NCBI RefSeq assembly: GCF_023656545.1
Contig: NZ_JAMOKF010000004.1
Span: 1 to 64,000 of the forward strand
From: Micromonospora phytophila
GTDB taxonomy: Bacteria > Actinomycetota > Actinomycetes > Mycobacteriales > Micromonosporaceae
Length of the DNA stretch: 64,000 bases
Direction: 5' to 3'
Both the position numbers and the translations under genes were made by a program. Below are positions 52,686 to 61,320 of this stretch, piece after piece (position 1 is the first letter of the stretch; each line of letters begins with the position of its first letter). The notes beneath the pieces are model-generated. The model saw nothing but the letters and a program-made list of their open reading frames with translations. It searched no databases and was not told where the DNA came from.

Positions 52686-52979
52686 TCAGCGCAGCCGTAG
52701 GACCAGCGAGATGCCCAGCCACGCCACCGTGACCAGCTTGATCGCTTCCATGGCGATGTATACCACGTGCAGGTGGGAGGCGACTGGTTGCCCACCGGCG
52801 ATGATCTGCTGCGCCCGTACGTCGAGCAGGGGTCGCATGACGAAGGCCCGGGTCAGCAAGACCGCCCCGGTGACCGCAACGAGCGTCCATCGAACTGCCC
52901 CGGCGCCAGCGCCGACCAGCGCCAGAGCAAGCAGGAGGAACAGCGTCAGCTCCGCCACATTGAATGCGCGGAACACCAT
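52686..52979 (-). pseudogene. N-terminally truncated paralogue of the membrane protein at 54488-54925
   Basis: A 97-codon frame from ATG 52979 (MVFRAFNVAELTLFLLLAL) that aligns without gaps to the C-terminal two thirds of the 145-residue membrane protein at 54488. Both have FRA-N, MRPLLD/LRPLLD, RAQ-II-G, PxAS-LH and the terminal EAIKLVTV/ELIKIVTL helix. The first helix is missing; the frame can be read upstream, but there it encodes only Pro/Arg-rich nonsense. It is probably a decayed duplicate of its neighbour. Confidence 0.65.
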
Positions 52980-53357
52980 GGTGCCGGTCGAACGGGGTGG
53001 CGCGACGGCGTCGCGGGCGGCGAAGGTCGGTGCGGGGGTCGCCAACGGGTCGAGGGTCGGGCCGGGTTCTGATGTTCCGCCGCCGGCTGCGCTGGCGGAG
53101 GCGCCACGCCCACCGACACAATCTGGAGGGTCATGCCGGCCTGGCGATGTCCGGGCAGGGAGCACCACCCCCGATCGCCGCCCTGTCGACTCCCGCGCCC
53201 AGGCGGACCGATTCACCCCGGCCACCAGTGGGGTCCGAGTGCCAGGTCCTGAGATCCGACGGCCGGCGGCCGGTTGCCAATGGCAGGTCAGCCACCCGAT
53301 GAGCGCGACTGACCTGGTGGGCGACGGACGAGTCGACCTGTACGCGGCGGGGCCCGG

Positions 53358-53774
53358 TCAGGACGAGGGTTGGCGGGTCCGAATGGTGTGGTGCTCGCTG
53401 CCCGTGCCGCCGTTGAGGCGCCGCAGCATCGACTGCGCGATCCGGCCGGCCTGCGCCTTGGCCAGCTCGGCCTTGGGGCCGGCGTGCCGGTCGTCGATGG
53501 TGCCGCACCACAGCTCCCACCAGCGGTCGAAGTGCCGCTCGGCCAGGGGCTCCCGTCGGTGCAGGTCCACATGCAGGCGGAAGGCGCTCCCGTGGTACGC
53601 GCCGGTGCGGAACAGCACGGTCTCCCAGAAGTCGCACATGATCGGCAGGTGGGCCGTGAGGTCCATCCGAGCCACGTCGATGAAGACCGGACCGAGCAGG
53701 TCGTCGGCGAAGGCCCGGCGGTAGAAGTCGGTCACCAGGGCGGTGATGTCGGCGCGGTCGGCGATGTCGGCCAT
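53358..53774 (-). CDS. Group III truncated haemoglobin
   Basis: A 138-residue globin. It has the short group III pattern: DITALVTDFYRRAFADDLLG, the PVFIDVARMDLTAHLP region, MCDFWETVLFRTGAYHG and HFDRWWELWCGTI. His68/His72 in the loop before PLAERHFDRW are candidates for the proximal haem ligand. Proteins of this group bind oxygen or NO. The ATG at 53774 has AAAAGGAGGG directly upstream, an excellent site. It diverges from a cysteine-containing HTH regulator across only 42 bp, with an AT-rich shared promoter (CGTATAAAATAGG). Confidence 0.9.
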   Translation of the reverse strand: MADIADRADITALVTDFYRRAFADDLLGPVFIDVARMDLTAHLPIMCDFWETVLFRTGAYHGSAFRLHVDLHRREPLAERHFDRWWELWCGTIDDRHAGPKAELAKAQAGRIAQSMLRRLNGGTGSEHHTIRTRQPSS

Positions 53775-53816
53775 GGGACCCTCCTTTTCACTATGCCCAT
53801 CGTATAAAATAGGTGC

Positions 53817-54491
53817 GTGGTAGAAGACGTGAGCTACGCCGCACTCGCCGTGCAGAGCCGGCGCCGGATCCTCGACACGCTCCGCGCGGCGGACGGCCCG
53901 ACCGGCGTCAGCGAGCTGGTCACCGTCACCGGACTGCACGCCAACACGGTCCGTTTCCACCTCGAGGTGCTGGTCGAGGCGGGCTTCGTCAGCAGCGGGC
54001 CCGGCCCGCGGCGCGGTCGTGGACGCCCGCACACGGTCTACCGCAGCGTCACACCGCCGGCGCCGTCGACCGGGTACCAGTTCCTCAGCCAGGTGCTGGC
54101 GGCCCAGCTCGACGACCGGGGCGCGGGTGAGCTGGCCGAGCAGGCCGGCCGCTCCTGGCTGCGCGGCGACGGCCGCTCCGCGGCGGCACCGCCCGGCGCC
54201 GATCCCGTGGGCGTCGCCACCGCCCGGGCGCTCGCCCTCTTCACCGAGCTGGGCTTCGAGCCGGAGCGCGCGGCCGACTCCGCCACCGTCCAGATCGACC
54301 TGCACGCCTGCCCGTTCCTGGAGGTCGCCCAGCGCCACCCCGACGTGGTCTGCGCCATGCACCGCGGCCTGCTCCGGGAGGTCGTCGAGGCGGCGGCGCC
54401 GGGCCTGGCCGCCGAGCTGATCCCGTTCGCGCGACCGGGCGTCTGCGTCGCCCGGCTCACCCCCATGGAGAAAGGACCCGTCCGCTCATGA
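53817..54491 (+). CDS. Winged-helix regulator with C-terminal cysteine domain (possible Fe-S or NO sensor)
   Basis: A 224-residue protein. The N-terminal ArsR/SufR-like HTH is SRRRILDTLRAADGPTGVSE with LVTVTGLHANTVRFHLEVL. The C-terminal domain has Cys165, Cys179 and Cys210 (HACPFLEVA, DVVCAMHRG, PGVCVARL), a layout reminiscent of the SufR cluster-binding domain. Next to a haemoglobin gene, an Fe-S sensor responding to NO or oxygen is a reasonable inference. The GTG at 53817 is used; a GTG at 53829 is in frame. The stop overlaps the next gene by 4 bp. Confidence 0.85.
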   Translation: MVEDVSYAALAVQSRRRILDTLRAADGPTGVSELVTVTGLHANTVRFHLEVLVEAGFVSSGPGPRRGRGRPHTVYRSVTPPAPSTGYQFLSQVLAAQLDDRGAGELAEQAGRSWLRGDGRSAAAPPGADPVGVATARALALFTELGFEPERAADSATVQIDLHACPFLEVAQRHPDVVCAMHRGLLREVVEAAAPGLAAELIPFARPGVCVARLTPMEKGPVRS

Positions 54492-54925
54492 CCAGGCTCC
54501 GGGACATCGTCCAGCTGGCCGTTCCCTTCCTCTGGCTGGGGATGGTGATCGCCATCTCGCTCATCGAGGCGCCGCTGAAGTTCCGGGCACCGGGCGTCAG
54601 CCTGCCGATCGGCCTGGGCATCGGGCGACTGGTCTTCCGCGCCCTGAACGCGGTCGAGTTCGTCCTGCTGGCCGGGCTGACCGTGGCGGTGCTCGGGGCG
54701 TCGATCGGCGCGGCCCGCTGGACGGGGATCGGCGCCCTCTGGCTGGTCCTGCTCACCCAGGCAGCCGTCCTGCGGCCGCTGCTCGACCGGCGTGCCCAGC
54801 TGATCATCGACGGCCACCAGCCGCCGGCCTCCACGCTGCACCTGTGGTACGTGGCGCTGGAGCTGATCAAGATCGTCACCCTGGTGCTGCTCGGCTGGTC
54901 GCTCGCCGGACGACTGCTGCGCTAG
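54488..54925 (+). CDS. Four-helix membrane protein linked to the haemoglobin/regulator pair
   Basis: A 145-residue protein with four transmembrane segments (VPFLWLGMVIAISLIEAPLK, FVLLAGLTVAVLGASI, IGALWLVLLTQAAVLRPLL and IKIVTLVLLGWSLAG). The first segment carries a Glu-Ala-Pro motif (SLIEAPLKF) conserved in such proteins, and a further loop has LRPLLDRRAQLIIDG. The role is unknown; by context it belongs to the globin response. Its start overlaps the stop of the regulator. A truncated paralogue is at 52686-52979. Confidence 0.78.
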   Translation: MTRLRDIVQLAVPFLWLGMVIAISLIEAPLKFRAPGVSLPIGLGIGRLVFRALNAVEFVLLAGLTVAVLGASIGAARWTGIGALWLVLLTQAAVLRPLLDRRAQLIIDGHQPPASTLHLWYVALELIKIVTLVLLGWSLAGRLLR

Positions 54926-54991
54926 CGCTCGTCGGCTGCGCCCCGCCGGTGGTGCCGGACGCACTGGGCGATCACCCGGCCCGCCCTCCGC

Positions 54992-55065
54992 TCAGCCGCC
55001 GGCCGCGAACTTCCGCAGCTTGTCCGGGTTGAGCACCAGGAGCAGTCCTTCGATCCCGCGCGCCG
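54992..55065 (-). pseudogene. C-terminal tail of an ECF sigma factor
   Basis: The minus frame reads GIEGLLLVLNPDKLRKFAAG and stops at 54992-54994. This is the end of the SnoaL-like extension of SigJ-type sigma factors. Only about 24 codons remain. It is a second example, after 6638, of such a tail beside an oxidoreductase gene. Confidence 0.55.
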
Positions 55066-55222
55066 AGGCGTCCAGGGCGCCTCCGACCCGTCGTTCATGA
55101 CCCCTGTCGGGGGAGCCTGGTCCCAGTAGTTAGGCAGTGTCAACAGGCACGGTTCGCGGCAGATGCCGTGGTCCGGCGGGGTGGGCAGGCCGGCCGGTCC
55201 GTGGCATGTGAGGATGCGGCGC

Positions 55223-56272
55223 ATGCGTGCCGTGGTCTTCGACGAGTTCGGTGCCCGACCCGAGGTCCGCGACGTCCGGGACCCGGTGCCCCCGTCGGGA
55301 GGCGCGGTGATCCGCGTCGAGGCGACCGGGTTGTGCCGCAGCGACTGGCACGGTTGGCAGGGACACGATCCCGACATCCGCCTGCCACACGTCCCCGGCC
55401 ACGAGTACGCCGGCGTCGTCACGGCGGTCGGCGCCGGCGTACGCGGCTGGCAGCCCGGCGATCGGGTCACCGCGCCCTTCGTCTGTGCCTGTGGGCAGTG
55501 CCCCGCCTGCCTCGCCGGGGACCAGCAGGTCTGCGAGCGGCAGACGCAGCCAGGCTTCACCCACTGGGGCTCGTTCGCGGAGTACGTGGCGGTCCATAAC
55601 GCCGACGTCAACCTGGTCCGGCTCCCCGACGAGCTGGACTACCCGGCTGCGGCGGCCCTCGGCTGCCGCTTCGCCACGGCGTTCCGGGCCGTGGTCAGTC
55701 AGGGGCGGGCCGCCGCGGGCGAGTGGGTGGCGGTGCACGGCTGCGGCGGAGTGGGGCTGTCCGCGGTGATGATCGCGGCGGCGTGCGGAGCGCAGGTCGT
55801 GGCGGTGGACGTTGCCCCCGGTGCGCTCGAGCTGGCCAGGAGCTGCGGGGCCACGATCTGTCTGGACGGTAGCGCCCTCACCGGACCCGGCGAGGTGGCC
55901 GCGGCCGTACGGGAGGCGACCGGCGGCGGCGCCCACCTGTCGCTTGACGCGTTGGGCAGTCACGCCACCTGCACCGCCTCCATCGAAAGCCTCCGGCGGC
56001 GCGGACGCCACGTGCAGGTCGGACTCCTCCCCGCCGCCCAGGGCCGCCCAGCCCTGCCGATGGAGCTCGTGATCGCGTTCGAGCTGGAGCTGCGGGGCAG
56101 TCACGGCATGCCCGCGCACGCCTATCCCGAACTGCTCCGGCTCGTCACCGCCGGCGTACTGCGCCCCGCCGAGCTGATCACCCGCAGCATCGGCCTCACC
56201 GAGGTGCCCCACGCGTTGGCCACGATGGACCGGCCCGCTCCCGGCGGAATGCGCCTCATCCACCCCCGGTAA
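55223..56272 (+). CDS. Zinc-dependent alcohol dehydrogenase (MDR)
   Basis: A 349-residue zinc enzyme that oxidises alcohols with NAD(P)+. Catalytic zinc: Cys in [10 protein letters not shown] and His-Glu in [12 protein letters not shown]. Structural zinc: four cysteines in [17 protein letters not shown]. Cofactor: [15 protein letters not shown]. The start ATG at 55223 ([10 protein letters not shown]) has GAGG nine bases upstream; an ATG at 55214 is an alternative. It stands alone; the sigma-factor tail just upstream suggests it once had a SigJ-like neighbour. Confidence 0.93.
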   Translation: MRAVVFDEFGARPEVRDVRDPVPPSGGAVIRVEATGLCRSDWHGWQGHDPDIRLPHVPGHEYAGVVTAVGAGVRGWQPGDRVTAPFVCACGQCPACLAGDQQVCERQTQPGFTHWGSFAEYVAVHNADVNLVRLPDELDYPAAAALGCRFATAFRAVVSQGRAAAGEWVAVHGCGGVGLSAVMIAAACGAQVVAVDVAPGALELARSCGATICLDGSALTGPGEVAAAVREATGGGAHLSLDALGSHATCTASIESLRRRGRHVQVGLLPAAQGRPALPMELVIAFELELRGSHGMPAHAYPELLRLVTAGVLRPAELITRSIGLTEVPHALATMDRPAPGGMRLIHPR

Positions 56273-56374
56273 GTCGGCGTACCTACGACGGGTTGACCGG
56301 ACTGCAACACGTCATCGACGACGAGCTGGCCCCGCGGTTGCGCCGGTGTGCACGAACGTGACGATGATCGGCTG

Positions 56375-56600
56375 TCACAGGTTGTGACGGTCGTCGGCCG
56401 GCAGGCGGGGCGGCTCCGGTGGCTCCGGGGACTGGTCGGGCTGACCGAGCTGCGCGACCTGGGTCGGGTCGAGGACCCGAGAGAGGAACGAGCGGGTCCG
56501 TTCGTGCTGCGGCGCGCCGAGCACCTCCTGCGGCGGCCCCTGCTCGACCACCACGCCGCCGTCCATGAACACGACCCCGTCCACCTGGGCGAAACCGGGA
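56375..56600 (-). pseudogene. Polar amino acid ABC ATPase (GlnQ-like), C-terminal fragment
   Basis: The minus frame reads GVVFMDGGVVVEQGPPQEVL and GAPQHERTRSFLSRVL, the end of GlnQ-type ATPases (usually DRVVFMDGG...). No Walker motifs precede it. It ends in a Pro-rich tail before the stop at 56375. Confidence 0.6.
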
Positions 56601-57096
56601 TCGACGGCCCCGTCCAGAGCCATACGCTCGGGGCGAGCCTCAGCCCCCTATCACGGCGGCACAGAATCAGACCGGCCCGGACACGCCTAGGCTGGGGCTA
56701 TCCCGGAATCGACGACATCCCACTCCTGAGGTGCCCGCCACGCCGGCTCCGTCCGAGGCGATGCCATGTTCGTACCCGCCCGCGCCCGATCCGCAGTGGC
56801 CCGACCGACCGATCTTTCGCCGTCGGAGCATCGGGAAGCACTCCCCACCTTCCAGCGGCCCAGGTGCCGTTGACCCGCGCCGGCGCGACCCGGATCGGCG
56901 TCCGCGCCGCAGCGCTCGCGATAGTAGCCATGGTGATCGGCACCGTTCGCATCGCCCAGCTGCAGCGCCGCCGCTAAGCGGGGCAACCGACGACCCGGCC
57001 GGACGGGTCGGCGAACCGGGCGTCCCGCCCAGCGCATGACGCAATTCCGCGCACGACTTCACCGCTATACCCCGGTCACGGCAATAAGGATCCGAC
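56601..57096. other. Intergenic region without a recognised gene
   Basis: Between the GlnQ-like fragment and the DUF5994-like gene no frame has family similarity. A short plus-strand frame ending at 56977 has one hydrophobic helix (AALAIVAMVIGTVRIAQL) and could be a small membrane peptide starting at a GTG near 56866, but support is weak. Confidence 0.3.
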
Positions 57097-57933
57097 ATGA
57101 TGCCATCGACCAACGCCCTCGCTCCCCCATCGCCGCCATCGACGCCGCGCCTTCGGATCGAACCGACCCGGTCCGCGCGCACGCTGCTCGACGGCGGCTG
57201 GTGGCCCCGCTCGACAGATCCGCTCGCGGAGCTGCCCGGCCTCATCCTCGCCATCGACCTACTGCGCGGGCCGATCGTCCGGCTGGTCCTCAGCGCCGAC
57301 ACCTGGAACGGCAATCCGCGCCGCCTGGCCGTCGACGGCAGGGTCCTGCGGTTGGGATACTTCACCAGTCAGCCCGCCAGCCTGCTGACCGCGGTCTGCC
57401 TCAACGACGACCGGGTCGACCTGCTGGTCGTGCCGCCGGAGACCGCGGCCGACCTGGCCGAGGCGGCGATGGCGCTCGCCGCCACCGCCGGCAACCGGGT
57501 CCATGCTCCGCAGCTGCTCACCGCTGCGGGCACCATGTCCGACGCGAGGGCCGACAGCGCGGGCAGGCGCACCTGGGAGGGGGAGGGCGGCCGTCTCCGC
57601 ACCGCCCCCGACGCCCCTCCCACCGTCGCTTCCCGCACGGCCGAGGCTGGACCAGCCGGGAAGTTCGCGCCGGTCGAACCGGCGTCCGCGCCGGCAGCAC
57701 CTCCGCCGAGGCGGCGGAGGACCGGTGATCTTTTCACCATCACGACCGAGGAGCAGAGCATGACAATCGTCCGGCACACGATCGTCTCCGCGCTGCGTCG
57801 ACGCGGCCAGCACACCAGGGCCGACTGGGTCGAGCGGGAGCTGCCGGAGCAGGTCGACACCACCCGGCACGCGGGACTGCTCGCGACCCTGCGTCTCGAC
57901 CCCGCCGAACTCGGCGAGCCGACAGCTCGGTGA
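57097..57933 (+). CDS. DUF5994-like protein with extra C-terminal segment
   Basis: A 278-residue cytoplasmic protein. Residues 17-150 carry the DUF5994 pattern: RLRIEPTRSARTLLDGGWWP followed by RSTDPLAELPGLILAID, LRLGYFTSQPASLLT and RVDLLVVPPETAADLAE. The domain normally ends near here. A disordered Pro/Ala-rich linker (about 150-220) leads to a small helical unit beginning MTIVRHTIVSALRRRG. That Met has its own GAGGAG ribosome-like site (ATG 57760), so a separate 57-residue product may also be made. Function unknown; start ATG after AAGGATCC. Confidence 0.75.
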   Translation: MMPSTNALAPPSPPSTPRLRIEPTRSARTLLDGGWWPRSTDPLAELPGLILAIDLLRGPIVRLVLSADTWNGNPRRLAVDGRVLRLGYFTSQPASLLTAVCLNDDRVDLLVVPPETAADLAEAAMALAATAGNRVHAPQLLTAAGTMSDARADSAGRRTWEGEGGRLRTAPDAPPTVASRTAEAGPAGKFAPVEPASAPAAPPPRRRRTGDLFTITTEEQSMTIVRHTIVSALRRRGQHTRADWVERELPEQVDTTRHAGLLATLRLDPAELGEPTAR

Positions 57934-58157
57934 GAGTCGCCCTGCTGGGACCTGCACGGGAAGGCAACACACGCCGAGTCCACGCTGGCGCACCAACCCG
58001 CAGGTTCGTCACCATCGCGGCCCTCGTCGGCGAGATCCAGCGCACGCCTTGAGCAGCGTCGCGTCGACCGGTTCTGGGCGGCCGACGTCCTCCCGGCCGC
58101 CGGGACTGAACTGCCTTCATGTCGAACCGAGCAGCAGTACCTACGGAGACGACCCCC

Positions 58158-58346
58158 ATGCGCTACCTCAGCGACGTCAACCTGCGCGCCGTACTCATCG
58201 TCCTCATCGGCCGGTCCGGTCGCACTGTGGACGTCAGCAACGAAGAAATGTACGACGCGATGCTGCCAGACCACAGCCGCGGCGAACGAGTGCTCATCGA
58301 GGAGACGGAGACCGGCCTCCGACTGTCCATCGTTCCTCGCCCATAG
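58158..58346 (+). CDS. Small conserved-looking protein, unknown function
   Basis: A 62-residue protein, MRYLSDVNLRAVLIVLIGRS then TVDVSNEEMYDAML and VLIEETETGLRLSIV. The ATG at 58158 follows CGGAGACG; an earlier in-frame start at 58119 lacks a ribosome site. The balanced hydrophobic/charged pattern looks like a real folded small protein, but no family is recognised. Confidence 0.55.
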   Translation: MRYLSDVNLRAVLIVLIGRSGRTVDVSNEEMYDAMLPDHSRGERVLIEETETGLRLSIVPRP

Positions 58347-58424
58347 TCCGGACCGCGCAACACCAAAGACGCCAAATCCCCGGACCCTGCTCCGGCTCAA
58401 CCTGCTCGACACCTGATCCGGTAG

Positions 58425-58908
58425 CTAAGGGCGCGGGCGTTCCTTGTGCCCGGCTTCTAGGAGTTGGATCATCTCGGCAATGCGTCGGGGCCGTTGCTCG
58501 GGTTGCCGTTTGGTCGTGTCGATCCATCGTAGGTAGGCGCGCCGGTAGAACTGGGCCAGCGAGTCGAAGAAGGCGCCGGCTTGCGGATGCGCCTCTAGCG
58601 CGGCGGCTACATCGCCGGCAAGGTCGTTCCGTTGGGGACCCTCCGGCTCGATGGTCATGGACGCTATGTCGCCGGCGGCCAGGCCGCAGCGCCGTAGCCA
58701 GGCGGGGCCGAGGGTGAACCCGAAGCCGTCGCCCGCTGGTTCCACCACGGCACGTACACCCACGCCGTTGACGGTGCCGCGAATGTGGTGGCGGGGGCTT
58801 GGCTCCCCAGACAGTGTCCGGGTTGAACGGGACCGGGATCAGGACGCGGCCGCGTGTGGCCGCGGTGACCGTGGCGGTGAACTGTTGACTCTTTGCGGAG
58901 CCGTTCAT
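58425..58908 (-). pseudogene. YdeI/DUF1905-type protein, single frameshift
   Basis: The start ATG at 58908 gives MNGSAKSQQFTATVTAATRG, VLIPVPFNPDTVWGAK (the DUF1905 head). The remainder, HHIRGTVNGVGVRAVVEPAG and FGFTLGPAWLRRCGLAAGD, and the YdeI/OmpD-associated tail (FFDSLAQFYRRAYLRWIDTT and KRQPEQRPRRIAEMI), is in another frame. One extra G in the five-base run 58793-58797 explains the shift. Restored, the protein would be about 160 residues and otherwise intact, so the break is recent or a sequencing error. Confidence 0.78.
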
Positions 58909-58963
58909 CGAGGCACCTCGTGTCGGGTTCGGCAGCAGCGGGGTGGCGATGTTGCTGTCGGCC

Positions 58964-59931
58964 TCAGGCGAGCAGCGGTTCGAAGATGTCGCGGCCGAGC
59001 GTGACTGCCTGGTCCTGGTCGAGAACAGTGGCGGCGAGGTTGGGACGGGTAGTGATCCACGCCTGAGCGTTGGAAGTGCTCGTGAAAAGTTGATGGTGGA
59101 ACAGCAGGTGTCCACGGAGCGGCCAGAGTCCCCGGTGGCCGCGTACACGATCACCGCTTCCACCGGCTGGTACGTCGCGGCACCGTTGGTGATGGTCACG
59201 CGGACCGGTTGACCGGTGTGCGGATCGGCGGAGGTGATTGTCGCGTCGGTGCCGAGCATGAATGGCATGCCCAGCGCGTCGATGGCACACATCGCGTACA
59301 CGTCGACATCGCCGAATGACACCACGTGCGGCGTTGCCGTTGGGGAGAACGGGTAGGCCGCGACCAGACGCCCGGCATTGTCGACGGCGACAAGGTCTTC
59401 CCGGGCAAGTTCCCGCAGCGCCTTCGCGGTGTCCAGGTCCGGCGCGTTGACGCCAGCGCGGATGTCGGTGTCAGTGGGGGCAGTCCCGGTGGCAGCGAAG
59501 TGACGCAGGATCGCCCGGTGCACCTGCCGGAGGCTGTCGGGGAGCTGCTCGGCGCGGCGGGGTCGGTCAGTCCGGATCGCGTTGCCCGGCTGCGCGCAGC
59601 AATCCACCCGACTTTGCTCCGTCACGGCGGTGGCGGGTTCGGCGCCTATCGCCTGACGCAGGGCAGCGCGGATGCGCTCGCCAGTGGGGAGATCCAGGCG
59701 GCAGGCCGCCGAACCCTCGCCGATGCCGCCCATCACGTCCACACCGTTGACCAGAATCGACGGCGAGGGATAGTCCCCAACGACCTCGGTGACCACCGCC
59801 AGTGGCAGCCCGAGGTCGGCCAGCGCGGCGCGCAGCTCGTGCCGAGCCGGGGCGAGGTTCGGACAGTCGGGCACGGAACGAAACTCAACAGCCACCCGGC
59901 CCTCTGCTGCGCGATCTGCTGCTGCGGTCAT
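58964..59931 (-). pseudogene. merB: Organomercurial (alkylmercury) lyase MerB with N-terminal extra domain, single frameshift
   Basis: Cleaves the C-Hg bond of organomercurials. The ATG at 59931 follows AGGAGGG by seven bases. Residues 12-70 form a thioredoxin-like extra domain (VEFRSVPDCPNLAPARHELR, SPSILVNGVDVMGG), followed by the MerB winged-helix and catalytic part. The reactive residues are Cys215 and Asp218 in YAMCAIDALGMPFML and Cys276/277 in VDTCCSTINF, matching Cys96/Asp99/Cys159 of the classic enzyme. After INF the frame shifts by one base in the AAAA run at 59085-59088; the expected end NAQAWITTRPNLAATVLDQD with GRDIFEPLL follows in the next frame to TGA 58964. It is divergent from a MerR gene. 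Confidence 0.85.
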
Positions 59932-60012
59932 CACAGACCCTCCTAGCAAGCGGCTCCCGGTGTCATCACGCACACCGCCTGGCCGTCACGGCTCTACCCG
60001 AACCAGAATGAA

Positions 60013-60036
60013 CCTTCCAGTGCACGGGAAGGTCAA
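60013..60036 (-). promoter_or_regulatory. MerR-type operator/promoter of merB
   Basis: The dyad CCTTCC (60013-60018) and GGAAGG (60027-60032) surrounds an eight-base centre. Read leftward, TTGACC at 60036-60031 serves as the -35 box, and a 19-bp spacer leads to TCATTC as a weak -10. An over-long 19-bp spacer with the dyad between the boxes is the hallmark of promoters activated by metal-bound MerR proteins. Confidence 0.75.
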
Positions 60037-60060
60037 GACGCGACGACAGGAGATCACCGG

Positions 60061-60450
60061 ATGCGGATCGGGGAACTCGCCGAGGCGACCGGCACCACCA
60101 CCAAGACCCTGCGCTTCTACGAAGCCAGCGGCTTGCTCCCACCCCCCACCCGCACCCCCGCCGGCTACCGCGACTACAGCGACGACGCCACCGCTCGGCT
60201 CGACTTCATCCGCCGCGGGCGCGCTGCCGGCCTCACCCTCGCCCAGATCCGCGACATCCTCACCGTCCGCGACACCGGCCGCGCCCCCTGCGGACACGTA
60301 CGCCAACTACTCGCCGAACAGCTCGACGCCATCGACGCGCAACTCGCCGAGCTGCACGCCCTGCGGGCCACCGTCGCTCAGCTTCACGACTCCGCCGCCA
60401 ACGCCGAACCCGACACCTGCCCACCCGCGCAGGTCTGCCGCTACCTATAA
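60061..60450 (+). CDS. merR: MerR-family heavy-metal regulator (probable mercury sensor)
   Basis: A 129-residue regulator, ATG start 60061. The HTH is MRIGELAEATGTTTKTLRFY with EASGLLPPP, then RTPAGYRDYSDDATARLDFI and the dimer helix. Metal-site cysteines are Cys77 (APCGHV), Cys120 and Cys126 (DTCPPAQVCRYL), comparable to the Cys82/117/126 triad of Tn501 MerR. It diverges from merB over the dyad at 60013-60036. It probably represses without metal and activates merB when Hg(II) binds. ZntR- or arsenic-type specificity cannot be fully excluded. Confidence 0.85.
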   Translation: MRIGELAEATGTTTKTLRFYEASGLLPPPTRTPAGYRDYSDDATARLDFIRRGRAAGLTLAQIRDILTVRDTGRAPCGHVRQLLAEQLDAIDAQLAELHALRATVAQLHDSAANAEPDTCPPAQVCRYL

Positions 60451-60519
60451 CCGCTTCCGTAAGACGGCTCTCAGACGTTGGGTGGGGGTGAGCTTCATCC
60501 CGGTGCCGTCGTCGCGGGT

Positions 60520-61235
60520 GACCGTCCGATCGGCCATGGCCGCCCAGACAGTCCTGGAAGGCCGATACCTCGGCGGACGCCCGCCATTCGGCTACAGGCT
60601 CCGTGATCTCGGCCCTCACCCCAACCCGGCGAAGGCGGCCGACGGCAAACATCTTCGCGGGCTCACCCCGGACGCCCAGAGCGCCCCCGTCGTCCGCCGG
60701 ATCTTCCACGAGTTTCTCGCCGGCTACGGGCTTTTCGCCATCGCCGAAGGACTCACCGCCAACCATGTGCCCTGCCCCTCGGCACACGACCGAGCGCGTA
60801 ATCCCCACCGCAGCGGCATCGCCTGGTCCAAGAGCGCCGTACGCGTCATCCTCACCAACCCCCGCTACACCGGCCGGCAGGTCTGGAACAAACAACGCAC
60901 CGACGAAGTCCTCCTCGACGTCGATGACGTAGCACTGGGCCACACAGGGGTCATGCGCTGGAACACCCGCGACAAGTGGGTGGTCTCCAAGGAGATCACC
61001 CACCCGCCCCTGATCGATGACGAGACCTTCGAGCAAGCCCAGGCACTGCTAACCCGTCGCGCGCGAGCCGCCGACCTTCAGGGACGCCGCCGCCGCACCC
61101 GCAACCCCTACGTCTTCCGCGGAATGATCTACTGCGCCGCCTGCCAGCGCCGCATGCAAGGCCAGTACAACCACGGCGCTGCCTACTACCGCTGCCGCTT
61201 CCCTCAGGAATACGCCCTCGCCAAGTGGTCAAAAG
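60520..61235 (+). pseudogene. Large serine recombinase, missing its catalytic domain
   Basis: The plus frame reads VTVRSAMAAQTVLEGRYLGG, RPPFGYRLRDL, VRRIFHEFLAGYGLFAIAEG, GIAWSKSAVRVILTNPRYTG, DKWVVSKEITHPPLIDDETF, then the zinc-ribbon RGMIYCAACQRRMQGQYNHG and YYRCRFP. This is the recombinase plus zinc-ribbon part of actinomycete/phage serine integrases. The N-terminal resolvase domain with the nucleophilic Ser is absent, since MerR ends at 60450. The coiled-coil C-terminus is also cut at about 61235, just before the next gene. It cannot recombine DNA. Confidence 0.8.
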
Positions 61236-61320
61236 GAGCCGCAAGATCGCGAGCCGGGTCGGCCGAAGGAGAAGGGTTAGAGTTGCCCGACCCATGCGCG
61301 ACTTGGAGGACTCCGCCGGC

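Noticed and set aside
58294-59973. One 559-codon frame joining MerB, the YdeI-like head and further sequence
   Set aside because: It arises only because the two frameshifts bring unrelated reading frames into line; the real domains change frame at 59085 and 58793.
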